Source: Halobellus captivus | GTDB lineage: Archaea > Halobacteriota > Halobacteria > Halobacteriales > Haloferacaceae | DNA length: 64,000 bases | Assembly (NCBI RefSeq): GCF_003697845.1 | Contig: NZ_RDQE01000001.1 | Location: 1 to 64,000, forward strand | Reading direction: 5' to 3' | Shown: positions 52,755 through 59,877 of the stretch, in pieces | Layout of the letters: every line of letters starts with the position of its first letter | Numbering within the stretch: position 1 is the first letter of the stretch | Position numbers and translations under genes: made by a program | Notes under the pieces: model-generated | Databases searched by the model: none | What the model was told of the DNA's origin: nothing | What the model saw: the letters and a program-made list of their open reading frames with translations, nothing else

Positions 52755-52997
52755 TCACCTGGTGTAGCCGGCCCTTTGGAGGGCTTCCTGTGTTTTGTCG
52801 TCGGCCACGACGTGTGCGCGGTTGTGGGCGATGCGGTCGGCCCATTCGTGGATGTAGTTGGGTGCGTAGTGGCCGAATCGGTCGTTCCAGAAGGTTTGGA
52901 ACTGGTCGGGGTTGAGGTCGTGTTTGTCCGCTGCGTCGCGGACGGCTTGGTCTGTCTTCGTGGTCTGTGCCTGCACGTCTTTCACCTGTATTGGCAT
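52755..52997 (-). CDS. Small hypothetical protein, first gene of the leftward operon
   Basis: An 80-residue protein (start at ATG 52997, which lies inside the palindromic operator). It is helical (RDAADKHDLNPDQFQTFWNDRFGHYAPNYIHEWADRIAH). It is followed closely by the RadC-like gene. Because it is the first gene behind the operator, it may be an autoregulator, although no helix-turn-helix was recognised. Confidence 0.55.
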   Translation of the reverse strand: MPIQVKDVQAQTTKTDQAVRDAADKHDLNPDQFQTFWNDRFGHYAPNYIHEWADRIAHNRAHVVADDKTQEALQRAGYTR

Positions 52998-53036
52998 AAT
53001 GACAACTAACTTTTTTATACTTGTTGTCAATATGCC
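52993..53036 (-). promoter_or_regulatory. Palindromic operator enclosing a TATA box
   Basis: Fourteen-base inverted arms GGCATAATGACAAC (52993-53006) and GTTGTCAATATGCC (53023-53036) match with one mismatch. Between them on the minus strand lies AAGTATAAAAAAG, a good TATA box for the leftward small-gene operon. A dimer binding the arms would block the promoter. Confidence 0.6.
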
Positions 53037-53054
53037 CAACCAGTGGGTGTGATT

Positions 53055-53172
53055 AGGGCACCTACACAGGGCACCCGATCATCTCCAAGGGCTCGCTGGT
53101 AGGATCCAATCAGGGCACGTTCTCTAACGACGGGCAGAATCAGGGTACGTGTGCTGGGTTCGTTCAGGGCAC
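53055..53172. repeat. Five iteron-like AGGGCAC direct repeats
   Basis: The core AGGGCAC (or AGGGTAC) occurs at 53055, 53068, 53112, 53142 and 53166 on the same strand. Three copies are preceded by TCA, and two share the longer AATCAGGG(C/T)ACGT. They lie between the operator and the end of the integrase gene, in a stretch without genes (53037-53248). They could be binding sites for an excisionase, integrase or replication protein. Confidence 0.5.
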
Positions 53173-53248
53173 AACACGAACGACTGTATATATTCGACTG
53201 TACGGATGCGAGACGGGGAAAGACGGGGGCCGGGAATCGATGTGCGGG

Positions 53249-54373
53249 CTATTCGATGCTGTTGACGGCGTCGGTCTGTCTGTCGACTGAGCTGTGTTCG
53301 TACTTCTCGGTGGTCCGTTTGGATTTGTGACGGCACTGCTGGGCGGCGACAGCCAGCCCTTCTTCATCAGCGATGTAGGTCGCTGTGCTGTGGCGGATGC
53401 TGTACGGTGTCAGGTCGCGGTTCTCCAAGTCTAATCCGGCTTCCTCGGCGACGTTGCGGAAGACGGTGCGGAACGAGTCTTTGTCGTACCGGTTCCCGTA
53501 CTTGGTGAGCCAGAGAGCGTCCCGGCCGTCGTATTTCTCTCGTTGCTCCCGTTCATCGATCCATCGCTTGAGGATGGACACGGTCTCGGTTTTGAGGGCG
53601 ACGATCCAGTTCTCCCGGTTCTTGCTGGATTCCTCGCGGGGGATACGGAGGACCCCGTTGTCGGTATCGACCCACTGGCTGTTGGCCCGGCCGACCTCGC
53701 ACGGACGTAGGCCCGCATCCAGGGCGGTGTGGATCATCGAGGTGTACTTGAACGAGTTCGCTCGGTTCCAGTCCTGCTTCGTGATCTGGTCTTTCGGCTT
53801 CTGCAGTCGCTGTGCGAGGTAGGTCTTCCACCGTCCCCGTTCCTCTGGGGTCACCGAGTTGTAGTGGGGGACACTGCCGTATTCCATCGCTGCTTCACGG
53901 AGTCTGCGGCGGTCCTGCCGTGTCAGGTAGTCTCGGGGCTGGTAGTTCGTCGATGGGTCGCTGTACTCAATCTTGGGGTCCCATTCGACGTCACTGCCGC
54001 GGGCGTTCCGTTTCCACTTGAACAAGGTCTTGGCGGCTTTCTGGTAGTGGCACTTCGTGGATTCTTTGTAGTCTTGGCGGGCCAGCCATCGCATCCAGGT
54101 GTCGGCGTGGTCGGTGGTGAGGTCCTGGATGTAGCGGCCTTTGCGGTCCCAGATGAAGCGGTAGAAGATGTCGAGGCGGTTCATCCGGTTCTTGGCGGTG
54201 GTGTGGCTGTAGCCTTCTGCCTTGGATGGGTTCTTGCCAAGGGATAGCATCCATTCGGCGAGTTCGCGGCGGTGTTCGCGGTAGGTAATCTCCTGTTTGG
54301 GGTTGAGAAATTCTTGTGCGTCCTCGGTGACGAGGACGATCCCGTCGACTTTGTTATCTTCGCTATGCGGCAT
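53249..54373 (-). CDS. int: Tyrosine recombinase (integrase)
   Basis: A 374-residue protein. The N-terminal part is a SAM-like core-binding domain (EHRRELAEWMLSLGKNPS). The C-terminal catalytic domain has the arginine of box I in ALDAGLRPCEVGRANS and the box II motif TPYSIRHSTATYIADEEG (YxxRH), with H and K in CRHKSKRTTEKYEHSS and the nucleophilic tyrosine in TEKYEH. The start is supported by a GGAGGG Shine-Dalgarno and an upstream ATTTAAAT TATA box near 54420. It integrates the element next to the tRNA-Thr 3' end, 200 bases away. Confidence 0.93.
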   Translation of the reverse strand: MPHSEDNKVDGIVLVTEDAQEFLNPKQEITYREHRRELAEWMLSLGKNPSKAEGYSHTTAKNRMNRLDIFYRFIWDRKGRYIQDLTTDHADTWMRWLARQDYKESTKCHYQKAAKTLFKWKRNARGSDVEWDPKIEYSDPSTNYQPRDYLTRQDRRRLREAAMEYGSVPHYNSVTPEERGRWKTYLAQRLQKPKDQITKQDWNRANSFKYTSMIHTALDAGLRPCEVGRANSQWVDTDNGVLRIPREESSKNRENWIVALKTETVSILKRWIDEREQREKYDGRDALWLTKYGNRYDKDSFRTVFRNVAEEAGLDLENRDLTPYSIRHSTATYIADEEGLAVAAQQCRHKSKRTTEKYEHSSVDRQTDAVNSIE

Positions 54374-54571
54374 GTTCTCGCTCCCTCCGGCTAGAAGCTA
54401 GCGATCTGAACCTGCAACATTTAAATTCCTTTTCCAATATGCCTGACTGTTCCACAGAATCGCGTGACGGCGTCGGGGTAGTCACATTCGAACCACCCTC
54501 GCGTCCTTTCACCCTGGTCATTGTTTCAACGACGGAGAGGGTGATAACTACCGGACGTAACGGGGAAAGAG

Positions 54572-54643
54572 AGCCTAGGCCGGGATTTGAACCCGGGCTC
54601 TCGTCCTTACCAAGGACGCGCTTTACCGCTAAGCTACCCAGGC
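54572..54643 (-). tRNA. tRNA-Thr (anticodon GGT)
   Basis: The minus strand folds as a complete cloverleaf: acceptor GCCTGGG / CCTAGGC, D arm GCTT/AAGC, anticodon stem CGTCC / GGACG around loop TTGGTAA (anticodon GGT), and T arm CCGGG / CCCGG with TTCAAAT loop. CCA is not encoded. The 3' end faces the integrase gene, so it is the likely attachment site, left intact by integration. Confidence 0.95.
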
Positions 54644-54721
54644 GCGCAATACGGGATTGACCGGAGCCGACTTTAGGGGTTTCGATTCGCCCCGTCCGTC
54701 GTCGGCCGGTTCGTGGCATCC

Positions 54722-55387
54722 CTACCGGTCCGTCGCGCTCACGGCCCGGTCGGAGATGGCGGCGATCCGGTCGGCGGTCGCCTCGGGGAGCGCGCGTCCC
54801 GGCGGCGGGAACTCCCGGTCGCAGTCGGCGGCGAGCTCGCGGGCGTACTCGAGCAGTTCCGCCGGCGGGTCCCCGCCCACCGCGGTCGTCCCCGCGACGA
54901 CGGCGAGTTCGAGCGCATCGACCTCCAGGTTCCGGTCGAGCGCCGTCGCCTCGTCGGGGTCGAGACCCGCCGCCTCGCGTCGCGTCTGGTCTCGGCCGAA
55001 CGCGCGTACGACCTCGACGGCGGCACCCGCCGCGCCGGTGTGTGCGAGAAGCGAGAACCCGCGAGAGACGAGCACGTCGGCGGCGAGCACGTCCATGTCG
55101 GCGTCGATGTCGGACTCGTGGGTGGCGGCTGTCGCCCACGGCTCCTCGTGGGCGAGCCGCCGGGTGAGCCGGAGCCCCTCGTAGATGAGTTGGACTCCGG
55201 CCGCCCGGTCGACGACCGCCTCGAGGTCGACCTCGGGGTCGAGCGCGCGGGCGGTGACGAGCGAGAGGACACCGGGAGTTACCGCGGCGTCGACGAGCCG
55301 GTCGTCGAGGGTCTCACGGAGGCGTTCGGGCTCGACGTTCGCGAGCGCCTCGCGTGCGGCGTCACGCGCCCGCGCGACATCGTCCAT
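54722..55387 (-). CDS. Conserved haloarchaeal protein, distant prenyl synthase-like
   Basis: A 221-residue helical, acidic protein, the first chromosomal gene beyond the tRNA. The stretch DADMDVLAADVLVSRGFSLLAHTG recalls the helix that follows the aspartate-rich motif of trans-prenyltransferases (usually LAGDLLLARAFELL), but the DDxxD motifs are absent, so it is unlikely to be an active synthase. I think it belongs to a DUF family restricted to haloarchaea. Function unknown. Confidence 0.6.
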   Translation of the reverse strand: MDDVARARDAAREALANVEPERLRETLDDRLVDAAVTPGVLSLVTARALDPEVDLEAVVDRAAGVQLIYEGLRLTRRLAHEEPWATAATHESDIDADMDVLAADVLVSRGFSLLAHTGAAGAAVEVVRAFGRDQTRREAAGLDPDEATALDRNLEVDALELAVVAGTTAVGGDPPAELLEYARELAADCDREFPPPGRALPEATADRIAAISDRAVSATDR

Positions 55388-55595
55388 TACCGATCCGTTC
55401 GGCAGGGAAGGGCAAAGACCTTTGGAAACCGCCCACGCGACGGCGATGATCCGGGCCGCGATCCGCCCGATCGACGGGTCACGTCTCGCGGACCGTCGGC
55501 CCGATCGTTCCGGGATCGAGTCGGCGATCCGACCGCCGCCGACGCGATGTGACAGATTTAAATATCCGACCCGACCACCTCCGAACGCGAAGCAC

Positions 55596-55666
55596 GCACC
55601 GGTAGTGTAGTGGTATCACGCAACCTTGCCATGGTTGCAACCCGAGTTCAAATCTCGGCCGGTGCA
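55596..55666 (+). tRNA. tRNA-Gly (anticodon GCC)
   Basis: A full cloverleaf: acceptor GCACCGG / CCGGTGC, anticodon stem CAACC / GGTTG around loop TTGCCAT (anticodon GCC), and T arm CCGAG / CTCGG with loop TTCAAAT. CCA is not encoded. Confidence 0.95.
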
Positions 55667-55783
55667 CTCCCTTCGGTCGTGCACCGGCCTGACTCCCGCT
55701 CGCTGCTCGCGGTTCCACCGCTCGCCATCGAGGTGTTCGCGTTGCTCACACCTCGCCTCACTCGCGGGAGTCTCGGCCGGTGC
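55653..55783 (+). repeat. Duplicated tRNA-Gly 3' end and terminal hairpin
   Basis: TCTCGGCCGGTGC, the end of tRNA-Gly, recurs at 55771-55783 as a 13-base direct repeat 118 bases on. The tRNA end GGCCGGTGCA (55657-55666) also has a perfect inverted copy at 55680-55689. This may be an old attachment-site scar or the processing/termination signal of the tRNA. No gene was seen in 55667-55978, which also holds the promoter of the next gene. Confidence 0.5.
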
Positions 55784-55978
55784 TTTTTCCAAACGAAGTG
55801 AGAGAGACACCGGGAGTTTGAACGCTATCAGTCACGCACAGCGAACGACGCGAGATGCGAGCAGCGCGAGCGCTTCGCCATCGAGGGAGTCTCGATCGCT
55901 CGTTTCGTCCCGTCTCAGCCGGCGTATCTTTCCGGAAAACGGACGGCTTAACCGTGACAGTGTGCTTCATTCGACTAT

Positions 55979-57157
55979 ATGGTTGAGCTGCTTCTCATCG
56001 TCGGCCTCGCCGTCACGGTCTTCGTCGGATACAACGTCGGCGGCTCGACGACGGGACCGGCGTTCGGGCCCGCGGTCGGCTCCGGCGTGCTCTCGAAGGT
56101 CGGGGCCGCCGCCCTGATGTCGGTGTTCTTTTTCATCGGCGCGGGAACGCTGGGGCGGCGCGTGGTCGACACGCTGGGCCGGGAGCTCGTCACGCGCGGC
56201 GGCGTGTTCACCCTCGAAACGAGCATCGTCGTGCTCTTCTTCATCGGCGGGGCGCTGTTCGTCGGCAACTACTACGGCGTGCCGGCGTCGACGTCGATGA
56301 CGGCAGTGGGCGCGATCGCCGGACTCGGGATCGCGACGGGCAGCCTCAACTGGAGCGTGATGGGCGAGATCGCGGTCTGGTGGATCGTCGCGCCGATCAT
56401 CGGCTTCTGGGTGTCGGGCGTCATCGGCCGGTACTTCTACCCGCGGATCAACCAGTGGGTGGCGATCGAGAGCACCGACGGCCCGCTCCTCGAGTTCGAC
56501 CGGTCGGGGATCGTCCCGCAGCCGACCCCGGGTCCGGACACGACCCGCAGGGAGATCGGCGGGGCGGTGGTCGTCGTCGCCATCGGCTGTCTGATGGCCT
56601 TCTCGTCGGGGACCTCGAACATCGCGAACGCCGTCGCGCCGCTCGTCGGTGCGGGGGTCGTCGACATGAATCCCATGATCCTGCTCGGGAGCGCCGCGGT
56701 CGCCGTCGGCGCGTTCACCATCGCGCGCCGTACCCTCGACACCCTCGGCAACGACATCACCGACCTCCCGCTCACGGCGGCGATCGTCGTCGCCGTCGTC
56801 TCCTCGGGGATCGTCGTCGGCCTCTCGGCGATCGGGATCCCCGCCTCGTTCGTCATCATCGCGACCATGTCGATCGTCGGGCTCGGCTGGGGTCGCGCGA
56901 CCCGGACGGTCACCGTCGGCGAGGGGATCCGCGGCGGCGCGGAGACCAACGTCTCCGTCGGCGCGTTGAAGGCGGACGACCCCGGCGACGAACCGGAGGA
57001 CATCGGCGAGGAGGACCCCGCGGACATCCCGGCGGCGGCGGACCTCTTCAACCCGTCGACGACCGCCCGTATCGTGGTGTTACAGAACGTCGTCCCGCTG
57101 CTCTCGACGATCGGCGCGCTCGTCACGTTCGGGCTGTTGTTCCGGTTCGTTTGGTGA
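55979..57157 (+). CDS. PiT-family inorganic phosphate transporter
   Basis: A 392-residue membrane protein with about ten hydrophobic segments in two similar halves. The first (GYNVGGSTTGPAFGPAVGSG) and second (SSGTSNIANAVAPLVGAG) repeats carry the PiT signature of phosphate permeases. A central soluble loop lies at residues 160-190 (WVAIESTDGPLLEFDRSG), and a second acidic one near 325-350. It would import phosphate with a cation. No phosphate regulator gene is adjacent. A paralogue lies at 62658-63836. Confidence 0.85.
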   Translation: MVELLLIVGLAVTVFVGYNVGGSTTGPAFGPAVGSGVLSKVGAAALMSVFFFIGAGTLGRRVVDTLGRELVTRGGVFTLETSIVVLFFIGGALFVGNYYGVPASTSMTAVGAIAGLGIATGSLNWSVMGEIAVWWIVAPIIGFWVSGVIGRYFYPRINQWVAIESTDGPLLEFDRSGIVPQPTPGPDTTRREIGGAVVVVAIGCLMAFSSGTSNIANAVAPLVGAGVVDMNPMILLGSAAVAVGAFTIARRTLDTLGNDITDLPLTAAIVVAVVSSGIVVGLSAIGIPASFVIIATMSIVGLGWGRATRTVTVGEGIRGGAETNVSVGALKADDPGDEPEDIGEEDPADIPAAADLFNPSTTARIVVLQNVVPLLSTIGALVTFGLLFRFVW

Positions 57158-57200
57158 GGCAACCTTCGGTTCGACCGGCGAGGTCGACGTCGACGTCCGT

Positions 57201-57809
57201 CTACCGGCCGAACCGGCGCTGTCGGTCCTGGAAGTCGAGAACGGCCCGTAGGTAGTCCCGTCGCCGGAAGTCCCGCCAGTTCACGTCGGTGAAGTAGAGT
57301 TCGGCGTACACCGACTGCCAGATGGCGAAATCGGAGAGCCGCTCCGCCCCGGTCTTGATCACGAGGTCGGGCTCCGTCGGGAACACCAGCCGGTCCGTGA
57401 CGGCCGCCTCGTCGATCTCCTCGGGACGCAGCTCGCCGTCGTCGACGTCGGCGGCGAGATCGCGGACGGCGGCGGCGAACTCGGCCTTCCCGCCGAGGCC
57501 GACGTTCACGCGGATCGGGGCGTCCGCCGACTCGGTGTCCTCCGGACCGCGGATCGACATCGGCCGCGGCGCGTCCAGACCCCGCAACTCCCGGACGAGC
57601 GAGGGAACCACCGCCTCGTCGAGCACGGAGACGGAGACGGTCACCCGCTCGGCACCGTAATCGAACGCCCAGCCGAGCGCCGCGACGAGGGTGTCGAACG
57701 CGCCGTCCGCGAGCAGGTCGCGCTCGGTGATGACGATCGCGACGTGGTCGGGCGGCTCCCCCTCGTGAAGTCGGTGGCGAACGGCGAGATACGCGTCGTA
57801 GAGGCCCAC
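57201..57809 (-). CDS. Degenerate cis-prenyltransferase (UppS-like)
   Basis: A 202-residue protein from GTG 57809; the longer upstream open frame is antisense noise. The C-terminal half keeps the family pattern (PDLVIKTGAERLSDFAIWQSVYAELYFTDVNWRDF, matching PDL.IRT..E.RLS.FL.WQ..YAE.YF...W.DF). However, the catalytic Asp-Gly-Asn-Arg region is replaced by AIVITERDLL, so the active aspartate is lacking. It is also shorter than active enzymes. It may be a non-catalytic partner subunit, as in the eukaryotic NgBR/Nus1-type enzymes; that is inference. Confidence 0.8.
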   Translation of the reverse strand: MGLYDAYLAVRHRLHEGEPPDHVAIVITERDLLADGAFDTLVAALGWAFDYGAERVTVSVSVLDEAVVPSLVRELRGLDAPRPMSIRGPEDTESADAPIRVNVGLGGKAEFAAAVRDLAADVDDGELRPEEIDEAAVTDRLVFPTEPDLVIKTGAERLSDFAIWQSVYAELYFTDVNWRDFRRRDYLRAVLDFQDRQRRFGR

Positions 57810-57884
57810 GGTCGTCGATCGCTTTCCGGGGTGTAAAACCTCGCGGACGAGGGGTTTAATCGGCCGTCGGTCCAAGGGCGCGTG

Positions 57885-58430
57885 ATGACCGACAGCTATC
57901 GGGGGGTGTTCGGCGCGGTTCCGTACGCGATCCGCAACACCGACTCGTGGACGATGCGCGTCTACGGGGTGATCGGCGCGCTGGCGACCGCGGCCATCGC
58001 GCTCGTCGTGACGCTCGCGCTCGTCGTCTGGATGGCCGAGACCGCCGGCGTCCCGAGCGGGACGTACCTGTTCACGCGGTCGCTGTACGTGGTCCTCGGG
58101 TTCGCCGCGGTCGCCCCGCTTCTGGCGCCGCTGCTCTTCGTCGCCCGCCGGCACCGGCGTGACCTCCCCGTCGCGGCCGGATACGACCGGAAGCTGGCGT
58201 ACGCCGGCTTCCTCTTCCTCGCCTCCCTGTATCTCGGACTGATCGTCACCGCGCCCGCCGACCTGCGCGACCCGACCGAGTCCGTGCTGCTCTCGGCGCT
58301 GTACGCGCTTCCCCGGCCGGCCGGGGCGCTGTTTCCCGTCCTCGCCGCCGCGGTCGTCTTCTGGACGCACTATCGCCTCCGGAGCGGCGACGAGGGCGGC
58401 TCGAAACCCGGAAATGGCTCGACGACGTAA
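57885..58430 (+). CDS. Haloarchaeal four-helix membrane protein
   Basis: A 181-residue protein from ATG 57885 (a GTG lies three bases upstream). Four hydrophobic segments (MRVYGVIGALATAAIALVV; LYVVLGFAAVAPLLAPLLFV; YAGFLFLASLYLGLIV; FPVLAAAVVFWTHY) end in a Gly/Ser tail. It is conserved among haloarchaea in my judgement, function unknown. It lies 75 bases from the divergent UppS-like gene. Confidence 0.6.
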   Translation: MTDSYRGVFGAVPYAIRNTDSWTMRVYGVIGALATAAIALVVTLALVVWMAETAGVPSGTYLFTRSLYVVLGFAAVAPLLAPLLFVARRHRRDLPVAAGYDRKLAYAGFLFLASLYLGLIVTAPADLRDPTESVLLSALYALPRPAGALFPVLAAAVVFWTHYRLRSGDEGGSKPGNGSTT

Positions 58431-58439
58431 CCGCGGGTA

Positions 58440-58910
58440 ATGACCGACGAAAAGGAGGGGACGTTCCTCGTCACCCACGTCGAGGCTGACTCCGCGGTGC
58501 TCAAGGACGCCCACGACGGCCAGGTCCACACGCTGAGCTCGAATCCCGGACTGGCGGTCGACGACGCCGTCGAGGCGACGGTCGCGCCGGACCCGCCGAT
58601 GGAGGTCACCTACCGGGTGATCGAGGTGGAGGAACGGCGGTCGCTCTCGCTCGAGCGGAGCGAGGAGCCCCCGACGGTTCACGAACGGGAGCTCGCCGCC
58701 GACCTTCCCCCCGGCGAGTTGACCCGCGAACCGCGGGCCGGCATCGGCGAGATACACGTGTTGTCCCCGCCGGAGGACGCGACCGAGGAGGCGGCCGCGG
58801 ACGTGCTCGAGGACCGCGAGGGAACGCTCTCGCGGGCCGCCAGGCTCGGAGTCGATCGCGTCGAGGTCCGGGCGGAACCGGGCGTGCTCAGCGTGCGGTA
58901 TCTGCCCTGA
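58440..58910 (+). CDS. Conserved haloarchaeal small protein (DUF5812-like)
   Basis: A 156-residue protein, 9 bases after the membrane-protein gene and probably in the same operon. It starts TDEKEGTFLVTHVEADSAVLKDAHDGQVHTLSSNPGL, an OB-like beta pattern, then an acidic alpha/beta part. I recall a haloarchaeal DUF of this type (DUF5812), but the assignment is from memory. Function unknown. Confidence 0.6.
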   Translation: MTDEKEGTFLVTHVEADSAVLKDAHDGQVHTLSSNPGLAVDDAVEATVAPDPPMEVTYRVIEVEERRSLSLERSEEPPTVHERELAADLPPGELTREPRAGIGEIHVLSPPEDATEEAAADVLEDREGTLSRAARLGVDRVEVRAEPGVLSVRYLP

Positions 58911-58992
58911 GGTCGAGACGGGACCGGAGCGTCGTTTTCGACCGATTCGGGAGATAAGAAGGCTTATTCGGCCTCACGGACGAACCCGTTTC

Positions 58993-59877
58993 ATGACAGC
59001 GATCGAGGTACCGGAGGTCGATTACACCGAGTACTCGAACCGGCAGCTCGTGCTCGTGCCGCTCGCGGTGCTCGCGTTGGCGATCGTCATTATCGGCGGG
59101 TGGTACGCGGTCACGGGCGCGCCGGCGACGCTCGGGCTCGAGTTCACCGGCGGCGTCGAGCTTCGGATCGCAGACGACGGCAGCGGGAACGTCGAGGAGC
59201 GGATCGAGACGGCGTTCGATCGCGATCCGGACTCGATCCGCTCGATCCCCGCCGACGACGTGTACGTCGTGACCTTCCGGGCGTCCGATGACGACCCGGA
59301 GGGGCTCGCGAGCGATCTGGAGGAGCAGGCGGCCGCGGCGGAGCTCGAGACGGAGGCGATAGACCAGGTGTCGGCGAGCTTCGCCACGGACACCGCCCGG
59401 ACCGCGGTCTTCGGAGTCGGGCTCGCGTTCCTCGGGATGAGCGTGCTCGTGTTCGCGCTCTTCCGGACGTTCGTCCCGTCCGTCGCGGTCGTCGCCTCCG
59501 CGTTCTCGGACCTGGTCATCCCCGTTGCCGCCATGAACTTACTCGGCATCGAGATGACGCTCGGTATCGTCGCGGCCCTCCTCATGATCATCGGATACAG
59601 CGTCGACTCGGACATCCTGTTGAACAACTCCGTGCTCCGCCGGACCGGCGAGTTCTACGAGTCCGTGAACCGCGCGATGCGAACCGGGGTGACGATGACG
59701 GTCACCTCCATGGCCGCGATGATCGTCATGGCGATCGTCGCGACGGTCTTCGGGATCGGACTCTTACGTGACATCGGGATCATCCTCGCGATCGGGCTCT
59801 GTGCGGACCTGATGAACACGTATCTGCTGAACGTGGCGCTGCTTCGCTGGTACAAGTTCGAGGGGGTGAAACGCTGA
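58993..59877 (+). CDS. secF: Protein export membrane protein SecF
   Basis: A 294-residue membrane protein. It has one N-terminal helix, then a soluble alpha/beta domain opening with the SecF signature LEFTGGVELRI, then five helices including TARTAVFGVGLAFLGMSVLVFA and LLRDIGIILAIGLCADLMNTYLLNVALLRWYK. SecF forms a complex with SecD that pulls preproteins through the Sec channel using the proton or ion gradient. It overlaps secD by one base (TGATG). Confidence 0.95.
   Translation: MTAIEVPEVDYTEYSNRQLVLVPLAVLALAIVIIGGWYAVTGAPATLGLEFTGGVELRIADDGSGNVEERIETAFDRDPDSIRSIPADDVYVVTFRASDDDPEGLASDLEEQAAAAELETEAIDQVSASFATDTARTAVFGVGLAFLGMSVLVFALFRTFVPSVAVVASAFSDLVIPVAAMNLLGIEMTLGIVAALLMIIGYSVDSDILLNNSVLRRTGEFYESVNRAMRTGVTMTVTSMAAMIVMAIVATVFGIGLLRDIGIILAIGLCADLMNTYLLNVALLRWYKFEGVKR

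Larger units (their letters stand above)
1..54571. mobile_element. Integrated conjugative-type element (left end outside window)
   Basis: The whole left part behaves as one mobile element. It is visibly less GC-rich than the chromosome to its right. It carries a tyrosine recombinase next to the 3' end of tRNA-Thr, a type IV secretion gene set, surface protein genes, defence-type operons and many small genes of unknown function. The right boundary is placed at the tRNA-Thr 3' end because tRNA 3' ends are common integrase targets and the integrase gene is adjacent. I looked for a repeat of the tRNA 3' end at the left and saw none, so the other attachment site probably lies outside the window. 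No replication initiator or structural virus gene was recognised. It could be an integrative conjugative element, an integrated plasmid or a plasmid-vesicle-type element. Confidence 0.75.

Noticed and set aside
53041-53248. CRISPR-like repeats
   Set aside because: The AGGGCAC repeats are only 7-13 bases and irregularly spaced, with no spacer-repeat pattern; better described as iteron-like sites.
57810-58757. Long minus-strand open frame extending the UppS-like gene upstream to about 518 residues
   Set aside because: The upstream part is Arg/Gly-rich low-complexity translation opposite two real plus-strand genes; the family homology begins at GTG 57809.
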